From: Acanthamoeba castellanii str. Neff
Lineage: Eukaryota > Discosea > Longamoebia > Acanthamoebidae
Assembly: GCF_000313135.1 (NCBI RefSeq)
Contig: NW_004457367.1
Span: forward strand, 5,279-40,236
DNA: 34,958 nt
Direction: 5' to 3'
Position numbers and translations under genes: made by a program. How positions within the stretch are numbered: position 1 is the first letter of the stretch; every line of letters begins with the position of its first letter. The notes below the pieces were generated by a model. That model worked only from the letters and a program-made list of their open reading frames with translations. It had not been told where the DNA came from and did no database searches. Shown here piece by piece: positions 9,024-18,907 of this stretch.

Positions 9024-12000
9024 ATGATGATGGAGCAAGAGGGGCAAGCCGACCTCGACCACGCCATTGACTCTTGGCTCGCTCGTGTACGCCCTCTCTC
9101 CAGTGCTAGTACACCCACCAGTGGCCATGCACGCCAACGCTTCCGTGCGCCGCTGCGGCTTTTGCGTACGTGTGGGTGTGTGGCTGATCTCAGGATGCGC
9201 TGGCCGGCCTCGGCCGCGCCGTGGGCTCTGTTGGAGCCACGACGTCAGCTGGTGGAGCACCTTCCCCCCTCTCCTCCCCCTGTACGTCACCGACCCCACC
9301 CGCAACGGCAGCTGCCCCCCCACCCCCCACCCCATCACCGCCTTACCCCGCTTGCATGGCGTGGCGACGTCCAACAACCATCACCACCATCACCATCATC
9401 CGTGGCTGCACGTTGCACACTGTCACCCGCGTGCGCAGCAGAAGAGCGCGAGGTGCCCACTGGCGCCTCCTCCTTCTCCTCGTCATCGTCGTGGTCATCG
9501 TCGTTTCCGGACGTCGTTCCCTTCCCACCCTCCGGAGCGCCCCTGGCCCACGCTCACGCGATCCCGCCGCCCACCCAGATGCCTGGCACCGGGCACCTCG
9601 AGGAGGAACTGAGAGCAGAAGGACAAGCTGCGCCGCACCACCACCACCACCACCACCGCCAGCAGCAGCAGCAGCAGGAGGAGGACGGAGGAGGAGAAGG
9701 CGACCGAGAGGGCAGCGGCCGCAGCGGCGCGGACGTCGTGATGGCGGGGTGCGCATCTCCAGTCGCACCGCCGCTCTCGTCGGCGGGCGCCGCTGCTGCG
9801 CCGTGGGGCGGCATCCTGGGCCACCTGGGCTCCATCGCCTCCACGCTCGAGCCCCTCTTCCCCTCGGCCGCTGCCTCTGCAGACATGGCGGGGGCCTCAC
9901 GACGACCCACCTCCACGACAACGATGACGACGACGACGCACCCCCACGACAGCGATGACGACGACGCCTATCATGGCGGTGACCATGATGCCGCCCGCGG
10001 CCAGCGACCCGCCTCGTCGTCGCCGTCGTCGCGGGAGCCATGGGCGGCCATGCGCCCCCCGTCTCATTGCGGTGGTGCTGGTACGGGGCTGGCCAAGGGC
10101 CGCGGCGTGGAGGAGACGCCCCTCATGGCACCGGCCCCGTCGAGCGACGGCCTGGGCCTGGGCGGCAGGCCCTCTTCCTCCGTGCACTGGGCGTCGTCGT
10201 CGTCCCGTCTCACCGATCGCCACCACTGCCACCACCTCGACGACGACGACGACCACAACGGCGGCGGCGGCGGCGGCTCCGCTTCTTCCCACCACCACCA
10301 CCACTATCCGACTCCGCACGCCCCGCAAGCCGCCGACTGGCGCGGGAACCACCACCTCCGGCCCCGTCCCCGCCACCTCGACGACCACGACGACCACGAC
10401 GGCGGCGGCAGTGGCGCCACTCGCAGTGATGGCAGCGACCACCCAAGCCGCCGCCATCAGCAGTCACAGCCACAGTCACAGCCGCAGCGTCCGCGGCGTT
10501 GGGAGAATGCGGGAGGGGAGGGCGCAGCTGGAGGCGCCCCTACCTCCTCTTCCCGCCACCATCGCCAGCAGCAGCCGCCGCCGCCGCCGTCGCTCTTTTC
10601 TCCTGCTCCCCCGCCGGGCACGGATCGGGCGACGCCCGTCTCGCGCTTGGACCGCGACTTTGCGAGCTTCCGCCGGCAGCTCGTCCCCTCGGTACCCCCC
10701 CCTACCCCCCAACTTCTTCTTCTTGCCGCCGCTGGCCTCCGCTGACGCGACGCGCCGTCTCGCCTGGGCGTACCCCCCCACCGGCAACCCTCCTCCTCCT
10801 CCTCTCCGCAGCAGCAGCAGCAGCAGCCGCCGCCGCCGCCGGAGCGGGTGCGCAGCCGGCCAGACCCGCGTCTCTCGTCGGACGTGTCCACGCCGCCGCC
10901 GCCGCTGCCGACACGATCTTCTTCTTCTTCTTTGTCGTCGTCATCAGGAGGAGGAGGAACAGGTGGTGGTGGCGGTGCCTGGTGGTCGCCTCTGTCTGGA
11001 GGGCCAGAACCCCAGCGGGTGTCCGGTGCTGCTGTACGCGGCGGGGCCACGTACGACCACGACCACGACCACGACCACGACGACGAAGAAGAGGAGGCAC
11101 GGGATGCGCTCCTCGGGGCAGGAGAAGCCAGCGGGCCGGCCCAGCAGCCGCCGCCGCACGCGGGGTCGTGGTCGTCGTCGTCGTACGGGGATTTCGTGCG
11201 GGGCACGACCGACTGGCTGGCCCTCAATGAGGCTCTTCGCAAGAACGGCCTACCCACCCTCTCCTTCATCTCCCGCCCCGCCCAAAGCCGTACGCCCCCC
11301 TCCTCTCCCTTCCTGCTCCTGCCCCCCCCCCGGATGCTGCTGCTGGCTGCTGTTGGTGATGATTGATTGATTGCTGATGACGGGCGACGGCGGCGATGAT
11401 GCTGCGTATCCCTGCACGCATGCATGCATGCATGGATGGATGCGGCGGCGGCGGGGGGGGGGTCGTTTTGTGGCCACCAACGTTGCGGTGCGAACCAGTG
11501 GGCATTCCCAACCCGGCCCACGAACGAGCGCTCTTCCGTACTTTCGAGGTTGGCCTCCCCCTCCCCAACGTCATGGCTGCCGGCTTGCCCTCCCACCACC
11601 AGCCACCGCCACCAGCCGCCACCACCATGGCACCATCCATATCACCGCCAATCGATCGGGTGGGCTGAAGGCGGGAGGCGGGTGATGTGTAGGAGGCGCT
11701 GGTGCAGCTCCATCGGCGGGCTCTGCTCCTGGACCAGCTCATCGAGGTCGTCCACCCTCCCCCCCACCCGTCTTCTTCTTCTTCTTCTGCTTCTTCCTCT
11801 CGTTGGCCGGTGAGGCCCTCGGTTGCCGCCGGATGGACCTCCTCCTCCTCCTCCTGGGTCCCGCCTCGTGGGCTCACGGGTCTGCTCACCACCACCACCA
11901 CCAAACCACCACCACTGCGTGCAGGCCAACAAGCGGGCAGAGGCGCGCGTGGCCAAGTACAAGGACGAGGCCGCCCAGCTTCGCCTGCAGCGCGACAAGG

Positions 12001-12684
12001 TACCTCACCCGGTCGGTGCCCATGGGTGGGCGGGTGGTGGGTAGCCGCACGGCACACGGCGCTGCGTGTCGCCTCGCGGCCACGGACACGTTGGGTCGCG
12101 TCGCGTCGCGTCTGGTCCTGTCCTCGCTGCCTCCTCATATTCTCTTGTATTCTCCTCCATTGCGGGGGCAGCTGCAGCGCTGTTGGCTGGAGACGGAGTC
12201 CTCCATCGAGACCATGCAGCAGCAGTACATGCGCAAGCACAACGTACGTTACGCTACGCTCTTCTTACGTTTTCTTGTTTTCTCTGGTGAGCCCCTGCCC
12301 CCCCCCATCTATTACGATCGGCCGACTCACGGGCGGCAATATGGGGGACTGTTGGTTGTTTGTTTGTTGGGTGGTGTGCGGTGGTGCGCCTGCCTCCTCT
12401 TATCCCCCCCCCCACCAATCTCTTTTGCCCTTTTGGCATACCAGGAGCAGCTGGAGGACTTCTTCAAGCTCCGCAAGGAACACGACCACAACCTGCACAC
12501 ACTCAAGGTGCCCCTCCTCCATCGTGCGCGGATCCACGCAGCCGCGGGCCTTCAGCGTAGTGGTTTGCCGCGCAGCAGCCTAGGACCGAAGCTGACGCCG
12601 ACCTCCGCACAGGAGCAAGAGCGGGCGTTGCAGGCCAAGGACCTCGAAATCGCCGCCCTCCGGCGACACCTGGAGCGGGGCTGA
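9024..12684 (+). CDS. Unknown large low-complexity protein with C-terminal coiled coil
   Basis: Unrecognised gene of about ten exons. It starts MEQEGQADLDHAIDSWLAR before a gtacgc donor (9,024-9,087); exon 2 is DALAGLGRAVGSVGATTSAG (about 9,195-9,281). A very long exon (about 9,438-10,691) encodes Ser, His, Gln, Asp and Gly runs and ends RLDRDFASFRRQLVPS. The next (to about 11,289) has further runs and a conserved-looking end (YGDFVRGTTDWLALNEALRK). Short 3' exons read EALVQLHRRALLLDQLIE (about 11,688), ANKRAEARVAKYKDEAAQLR (about 11,929), LQRCWLETESSIETMQQQYM (about 12,172), EQLEDFFKLRKEHDHNLHTL (about 12,445) and EQERALQAKDLEIAALRRHL (12,613). Those five form a heptad-rich coiled coil cut nearly one exon per helix segment, all with canonical GT-AG sites. 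The N-terminal amphipathic segment plus coiled coil suggest a scaffold or adaptor; that is inference. Confidence 0.7.
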
Positions 12685-12950
12685 GGGCCGGAGCAGCAGC
12701 CCGCAGCAACCACCGCCCACGCCCACGCCCACGCGCCACGAAGGCAGCCCGCTGTGGTGGGCGAACATGGAAAGGTCTGCAGTCGTAGTAGTAGTAGTAT
12801 GTACACACGTGTTGCATTTCTCGTGATCGGTCGGTCGGGAAAGGAGGGCGTCCCTCTCCCCCGCGCATTCGCCTCTCATGCGTTCTCTTCTCTCTCTCTC
12901 TCTCTCTCTCTCACTTCCTGGTGGTGGTGGTGGTGGTGCTGCCAAGGAAC
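12685..12950. other. Convergent intergenic spacer
   Basis: 266 bp between the stops of two convergent genes. It holds a (CCCACG)n-like stretch, a (TAG)n run near 12,785, a (TC)n run at about 12,891-12,913 and a (GGT)n run. No gene or consensus poly(A) hexamer is seen. Confidence 0.6.
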
Positions 12951-15003
12951 TCACGAGGAGCCGAAGACGGGGAAGTCGACGGTGAGGAAGTCCTTGTAGA
13001 ACTGGTCTATCCTGGCCAGCTCCTGCTGGTGCGGACACACCACGCACGCGCACCCTGTGTCCACCCCGCCCCCGCCCCCGCCCCGCCCACAACAAAGCAC
13101 GCAAGGACGTCAGCACGTGGTAGTTCTCCTCGTGTGTGGCGGAGGAGGTGAGGAGGTGAGGCCTCGTCGTCGTCGTCCGCAAGAAGGGCATCTCGCGTCG
13201 TACCTTCGGAGGGGTTGTGGTCGGAGGGCTCCTTCTTGACCTGCTTGAGTGGGTTGAGTGCGGTGACGGCGCACGTGAAGAAGGTCCCCACACGCTCGGC
13301 GTCCTGGGATGAGGCCCGTCGCATGAAGCGCCGGATGCGCGCCGCCCTTTCTTCGAACGGCAGCCGCGCGTAGACCGCCAGGAACTGCTCCAGGCCCTGC
13401 TCCAGCTCGTCCACCGGCTCCGCCGCTGCGGAACTGCTCGTCGTCGTGGTCGTGGTGGGGTGCATGAGCGACGGGTCGTTGGCCGCGTCCTGCTGCCCAT
13501 AGGCGTGGTGATGGTGGCTGTGGCCGTGCAGTTCGCTGCTCATCGAGCGGGCCAGGCAGGCCGAGCCGTCCGAGTCTTCGTCGTCGTCGTCCTCCTCCTC
13601 GGCCTCGTCGTCGTCGTTGCTGCGGATCTGGAGGGAGCGCGGCGGCGACGGGAGGCGCGGGTGCTGCTGGACGTGGAGCGCGGCGTGGAAGCCGGCGCCC
13701 ATCATCAACGAGGACGGGGACGGTACGCCGAATGGGCTCCCGTTGCCGCCGCTGCCGCTGGAGAAGGCGAGCGAGGGCGACGGCAGCGAGAGCGAGGGCG
13801 AGGGGGCCGGCGGCACGGAAGACGACGACGACGAGGAGGAGGAGGGCAGCGGGAACGGGTGGGAGTGGGAGAGTGGGAGGAGGGGTTCGGGGCTCGACGA
13901 GTCGCCCAGGGGTGGCATCAGGAGCGAGCTCGCGGCGGCGGCGGCGTCGGGGTTGAGGCGGCGGCGCTTGAGGAGGTGGTCGACGAGGCGGTGCTGGCGG
14001 CGCTGGTGTAGCTCGATGCGGTGGACGGCCTCGATGAGGAGGTCGTTGAGGGAGCGCTTCTTGGACTGTGTCTTCTTTTTGGACTGCTTGGGCTTGGAGA
14101 TGACCTTGATGGGCTCCGACACGAGCTCGAGGGGCGGCACCAGCGGCTGCCGGGTCTTCTGCTGGAGGGCGGCCACCCGCACCCGGAAGAACATGTCCTC
14201 GTGCTGCGACGTGAGCACCTTGATCTTCATGTTGAGCGTCACCTGGTCCCCGCTCTCGTTCACTACCGGCTTGTACTCGATCGGCTTCGTCTTCACGAAC
14301 GACACCGGCTTCAGCGCCTCGCTGTCGTATACCAGCGACGCCTCCAGCGCCAGCCACCTGCCCGCACAAGGTTACACACACGAACGCAACGCGCACACGA
14401 CACGCGACACACGACACACACGATCAGCGCACAATGCAATGATGGCACACCACGACGACGACACGTATACACGACACAAACAGGCGAGGACGAGAAAGCA
14501 GTCCGGGAGGAAGAGGAGGGAAGCGAGAGACGAGAGGGGAACGAGAGGGAGGAGCCGAAAGGGCGGATGGACCACCACCACCAGCCAGCACCAGCCACCG
14601 CGTGGTGAAGGCAAATAAATAAATAAATAGGGGCGATGGGTGGTGGTGGTGGCGGTGGTGGGCAGGGAGCGTACTTGAGGCTGAGGGGCGGCGGGGCGTC
14701 GGTGGCGGAGGCGGGGCGGGGCGGCTGGGCGAGGGCGATGTGGAGGGCGAAGGGGCAGGCCTTGACGACGACGTGCACGTTCTTCTGGAGGCCGTTGCGG
14801 GACACGCGCTCCACCACCGACGACGTCTGCCGCACCAGCGCCAGCTGCGGACCCTCGAGGGCCGCCACGCCCGCCATCGCCCGCAGGTCCTCCTGCAGGC
14901 CCAGCCCGCCGCTCCCGCCGAGTCCGCCTCCCGCGGCCGCGGCCATGTGGCCCACCACCACCGGCGGTGGAGGGAAGTACTGCGGTTGCTGCTGCTGCAG
15001 CAT
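12951..15003 (-). CDS. Putative transcription factor with STAT/CudA-like beta-sandwich
   Basis: Minus strand, start 15,003. Exon 1 reads MLQQQQPQYFPPPPVVVGHM, then QLALVRQTSSVVERVSRNGL, NVHVVVKACPFALHIALAQP and LSLK before a gtacgc donor (about 14,670). Exon 2 (about 14,358-13,205) continues WLALEASLVYDSEALKP, a run of beta-strand-like segments (YKPVVNESGDQVTLNMKIKV, MFFRVRVAALQQKT), VSEPIKVISKPKQSKKK and a basic RSLNDLLIEAVHRIELHQRR region. Ser, His, Asp and Thr tracts follow, then a helical C-terminal segment (ELEQGLEQFLAVYARLPFEE, RRFMRRASSQDAERVGTFFT). Small exons give ENYHVLTS and ELARIDQFYKDFLTVDFPVF to the stop at 12,951. The strand pattern, the RQ...K...V opening and the PI-VISK-KQ end resemble the DNA-binding region of STATs and the Dictyostelium nuclear factor CudA. 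This is recognition by pattern, not alignment; another Rel/p53-like fold is possible. A Lys/Arg cluster follows directly and could be a nuclear signal. Confidence 0.6.
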
Positions 15004-15548
15004 TTCTTATTATTTTTCTTATTACTCTGTTCTGGTCTCTTTCCTTCTCTCCTCCTCCGCCTCGTGTGCGTCTCCTCTCTACAAAGTGGTCGTCTTCTTA
15101 TGGCGGTTTGGATGCTGCTGCTGCTCTGCTTCACCTCGGGCAACACGTAAGGGACCCGCTACGTGCCGGGGGGAGGGCTGCTGTTGTTGTCGTTGTCGTG
15201 CCTGCGCGCGTAAGTCCCTGTTGGTGTTGTCCGATAAACCGCGCGTGTCGTTGGGAGGGAAGCTCCGTAATGAAGGGGGGGGGCAGGTGTTGGTTACTTC
15301 TCGTGCGCCTCGGGCGAGAGAAAACAAAAATAATTCGGTGCCTTCCTTTGTCGGCAGGCCCGCCCGGCCAACAACAGGTTGTCGGCGGTGGGGAAAGGCG
15401 ATGGCTTTTTCCTCCAGCCCGAAAAGCCCCGGTGCTGAAAGCACGCTAGGCACGCCGTCACGTGGCCAATGGTATCTCGTAGGTTTTCCTTTCTTCTACC
15501 AAATTTCTTCTACCAAACCCAACAGATCACAACACAAGTGCCAGCAGC
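15004..15548. promoter_or_regulatory. Divergent intergenic region (STAT/CudA-like, OCIA)
   Basis: 545 bp between two divergent start codons. It contains a T-rich block next to the minus-strand start (about 15,005-15,060), a poly-G run near 15,278, and pyrimidine-rich sequence before the plus-strand ATG (about 15,482-15,520). ORFs here are short and unlike the neighbours in codon use; I see no gene. Confidence 0.5.
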
Positions 15549-16152
15549 ATGGCCACGGCCAGCATCATCAGCGCCGAACTTCGCGACTGGAAGCGCACCA
15601 CGTACGTGGACACCTCCCAAATGGACGGCACTCAAGCGGGGGCGAGCTCACCATGTCCCGACATGGGGAGGGGTTGCTGCAGGCGCTACGAACCCAACGA
15701 GGAGGAGGTGGCGGTGTTGCAGAAATGCCGCGCGAGGGAGAGCAACCTCCAGTCCATCGGCTCGCTGACGGGTCTTGGCCTGGGCATGCTCTTCTGTGCG
15801 CACCTCCTCCTCCTCCTCCTCATCTCTCTTGCTCTTCCTCGGGGGGGGGGGCGTGCTGCATGTGTTGCTCTCGTGTGCACACGCGCGCTCATATCTTAAT
15901 CTGCGGTGGCGGTGCGGTGGCGGTGGAGCGCAGTCGCCACGGGGAGTCCGGTGTGCCGTGCGTTGTCCCTCGAACGAGTGAGCGGGGCCGTGCGCGGGGC
16001 CGGCATTTTCGGTACCGCACCCCTCCACGCCCCCTCTACTCCATACCGGCCAACGCGCGGCTGGCGCCTGTCGAGCGGTCCGCGAGTCAGTGCTCACACG
16101 CCCTGTCCGTCCGTTTTGTCGCCGATCGCGTGCACTACTCCTACTACCCCTA

Positions 16153-16184
<32 letters not shown>

Positions 16185-16658
16185 AGTGCCGATGGTGGTG
16201 GGGTCGGGCCTGGGCAACAGCAAGGCCCAGAGCGACTGCCTCAAGCTGATGCTGCCCCTGCAGACCCCGCTCGGGCACCAATCCCGGCTCTTGTGCGCGC
16301 CCTCCCCTCAAGAGCCCCGCACTCGCGCCAAAGGGAGCTCACAAGGAAATCGGGGCTGGCGCGCGCGTGTCGTGTGCGTGTGTAGGTTGCGCCAGCACGA
16401 CCCGCAATCGAGACTCACGCGGCAGTTCCCCGTGGAAGAGGGCATCGACTCGAGCGAGGAGGCCACGTTCGAGTATGTGGGGGGCGCCCGCCCCCGACCT
16501 TTCGTGGCCTCCCACGGCTCACACGACCACCGGACCGCCTACGGCGACCACGCCGCATCCCCGGCGCCTCGCGACACCTCCTCCTCCTCCTCCTCCTCCG
16601 GCCCATCGTCTCCGTCGTGGGGGCGTGGCCGTGAAAGCCCCCCCACCTATCGGCAGAC

Positions 16659-16692
<34 letters not shown>

Positions 16693-17148
16693 GAGGAGGA
16701 AGACGACGCCACCACCTCCTCGTCGTCGCCGTCGTCTACGGCGGCGCTGCGTAGAGCCCAGTACAAGCGTGCCCAACTGCGCAGGCAGCTAGCCGGAGGC
16801 GGAGACGGCGAAGAGGAGAGTGGCGGCCAAGACGCGGCAGGAGGCGGCGGCGGCGGCGGGATGGCAGGCCATGACCTCCACTCGCACGCGGCGGGTCTGA
16901 CCTACCAGCAGCAGCAGGACGAAGAGGCGGCGGGGGACGTGGGCGGACAACGGCGAGAGGAGGTTTCGGCGGAGGCGCTCCGACGACGCCGCGTCAAGGA
17001 GGCCCTCGAAAGGAGGAAGGCCGCGCATCGCGACCAGCAGCAGCACGCCGGGGCGTGGGCCGACGACGACTACGAGGGACGGGGAGAACGAGCACGCACG
17101 ACGCGATCCACCACCGTAGCCCGCAACAACCCCTACGGCGACAGCTAA
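15549..17148 (+). CDS. OCIA-domain protein with long low-complexity tail
   Basis: Exon 1 (15,549-15,601) reads MATASIISAELRDWKRT and splices (gtacgt, ctgcag) in frame to exon 2 from 15,683, RYEPNEEEVAVLQKCRARES then SLTGLGLGMLF. After a long intron, an exon from about 16,188 gives GSGLGNSKAQSDCLKLMLPL and QTPLG, then LRQHDPQSRLTRQFPVEE from about 16,386. The order (P-EEE--VL--C--ES), a hydrophobic segment, G..GxSKxxxDC..K......TPLG..LRQ is that of the OCIA domain (OCIAD1/2), small endosomal or mitochondrial membrane proteins. The tail (about 220 residues) is Ser, Gln, Glu, Gly-rich and ends in a charged helix (ALRRRRVKEALERRKAAHRD). Exons between 15,810 and 16,190 are not resolved, so the middle of the domain is uncertain. 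Confidence 0.75.
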
Positions 17149-17284
17149 GCTCATCTCGTGGGGGGGGGGTTGGTCCGCAAACGTGTAGGGGCGGAAACAC
17201 GACGATGCTGATGATGGTGAAACACGCGGAGGAGGAGGAACAAAAGAGTTCTTCGAGTGGATGGTGGATGGTGGTTGAGGGGTT

Positions 17285-18555
17285 TCAGAGGGTGTTGCCG
17301 AAGAGGACGGAGAGGGACTTTTCCTCGTGGATGCGGCGGATGGCGCGGGCGAGGAGGGGCGCGATGGAGAGGACGTGGAGCTTGTCGCAGCGTGCCTTGT
17401 TGTGCTCCTGCGGGATGGAGTCGGTGACGTAGACGGCGGTGAGGCACGACGCGTTGATGCGGTCCATCGCGGCGCCCCCGGAGAAGACGCCGTGGGTGGC
17501 GCAGGCGATGACGTCCGTGGCGCCGTTCTCCTTGAGCAGCTCGGCGGCCTTGCACAGGGTGCCGGCGGTGTCGATGATGTCGTCGATGATGACGCACTTC
17601 TTGCCGTCGACGGAGCCCACGATCTGCATGGCCTCGATCACGTTGGCCTGCGCGCGACGCTTGAGGATGGTGGCCACGTTCTCGGCGTGCAGCTTGTCGG
17701 CCACTCGCCGCGCCCGGAGCACGCCGCCGGCATCGGGCGACACGATGACCACGTCGGCGGGCTCCGGGTACTTGAGCCGCAGCGTATCGATGAACTCGCC
17801 CTCGGCGAACAGGTTGTCCACCGGCGTGTGGTGGAAGAAGCCCTGGATCTGCCCGCAGTGCAGGTCCACCGTCACCACTCGATCCGCTCCTAATCACCAA
17901 GACATACATTTTTATAAATATATTTCAGAATAGATTTAAAACAGAATAAATTATTAGATAGAAGCAAGGATTTGGAGAGGGGGGGGGGCAGTCTGAGTAC
18001 TAAAAGGCCCCAAGAACCACCGGAAAGGCTTATTGTGGCGTGCGTATGTAGCGAATACGCAAATTACGAATAATTAACGGTACATGGTCGGAGCAAGAAA
18101 AACATTAATAATAAAGATATTAATGATAGGGGCGGGGGTGAAGAAGGAGAGAGCAAAGGGTGCGCACCCATGGTCTCGATGAGCTGTGCCACGGCACTGG
18201 CCGAGATGGGGACGCGGGGACGAGTCTTGCGGTCCTGGCGAGCGTAGCCGTAGTAGGGGATGACGGCGGTAATTCGCTTGGCCGAGGAGAGCTTGATGGT
18301 CTGGAGGAGCAGGAGCAACTCCATGAGGTTGTCATTGACGGGAGGCGAGGTGCCCTGGATGACGAAGACGTCGGCACCACGAATGTTTTCCTTGATCTGC
18401 ATGTTGATCTCGCCATCGGCAAACTTGGCCACCTCGCAGTCGCACAATCGCACGCCGAGGGCCTCCGAGATGTCCTTGCCCAGCTTGGGGTTGGCATTGC
18501 CCATGAGCGCCTTGATCACGTATCCCGACGCCTCGTCATCGCCCGGCCGCTCCAT
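17285..18555 (-). CDS. PRPS: Ribose-phosphate pyrophosphokinase (PRPP synthetase)
   Basis: Makes 5-phosphoribosyl-1-pyrophosphate from ribose-5-phosphate and ATP for purine, pyrimidine, NAD and His/Trp synthesis. Two exons, 18,555-18,168 and 17,889-17,285, total 993 nt (330 residues), close to the usual 315-320. Motifs in order: NPKLGKDISEALGV, FADGEINMQIKENIRGADVF, VIQGTSPPVNDNLMELLLLL, the ATP-loop YYGYARQDRK, DLHCGQIQGFF, the KRR..A flexible region (ILKRRAQANVIE) and the PRPP-binding signature CVIIDDIIDTAGTLCKAAEL. The splice (gtgcgc donor, gattag acceptor) restores METMGAD in frame. All catalytic residues expected for class I enzymes are present. The 3' end converges on the OCIA gene (136 bp apart). 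Confidence 0.96.
17893..18167 (-). other. AT-rich intron of the PRPP synthetase gene
   Basis: The single intron (18,167 to 17,890) is unusually AT-rich for this locus, with TTATAAATATAT- and AATAAATTATTA-like stretches between about 17,900 and 17,960 and again at 18,060-18,125. No ORF or transposon end is visible. It may be a decayed insertion or a regulatory island. Confidence 0.6.
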
Positions 18556-18907
18556 GCTGCTGCTCGCTGCTCCCTGCTACTACTGGGGGGGGGGGTGTGG
18601 TGGGTGCCGCTGCCGCTGCCTGCCGAACAACCTCCAGCAGCAGCTCCGCTTCGCCTTCCGCCCCCCCCCGTCAACCTCCGGCGTGCCTGGCATTCCCCAT
18701 CCCCGAAACAATGTTTGGCATCCAAACTGGCCCCACCACTCCGCCACTCCGGGTGCGTTCCCAACGAGCCCACCACTCTGGAGTGCACTCCACCCCACCT
18801 TCCGCCAGCAGCAGCAGCAGCAGGGCCAGGACCGGCGGCAGCGGCAGCGGCAGCAGCAGCATCGTACCACCACCACCACCACCACCGTCGTCACTCGCCA
18901 GCGTACG
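18556..18907. promoter_or_regulatory. Divergent intergenic region (PRPS, Frag1/DRAM/Sfk1)
   Basis: 352 bp between two divergent start codons, with a poly-G run (about 18,584-18,595), a poly-C run (18,661), (CAG)n near 18,800-18,865 and (CAC)n near 18,870. Frames on both strands stay open only because of these repeats; no gene is supported. Confidence 0.5.

Noticed and set aside
9221..11370. Several other long ORFs (up to about 470 residues) in shifted or antisense frames over the low-complexity gene
   Set aside because: GC-rich homopolymer codons contain few stops in any frame. Only one frame joins conserved segments and matches GT-AG sites.
13460..14618. Long plus-strand ORFs over the STAT/CudA-like gene
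   Set aside because: They are Gly/Arg/Glu-rich shadows of the minus-strand exon with no motifs and no sensible splice sites.
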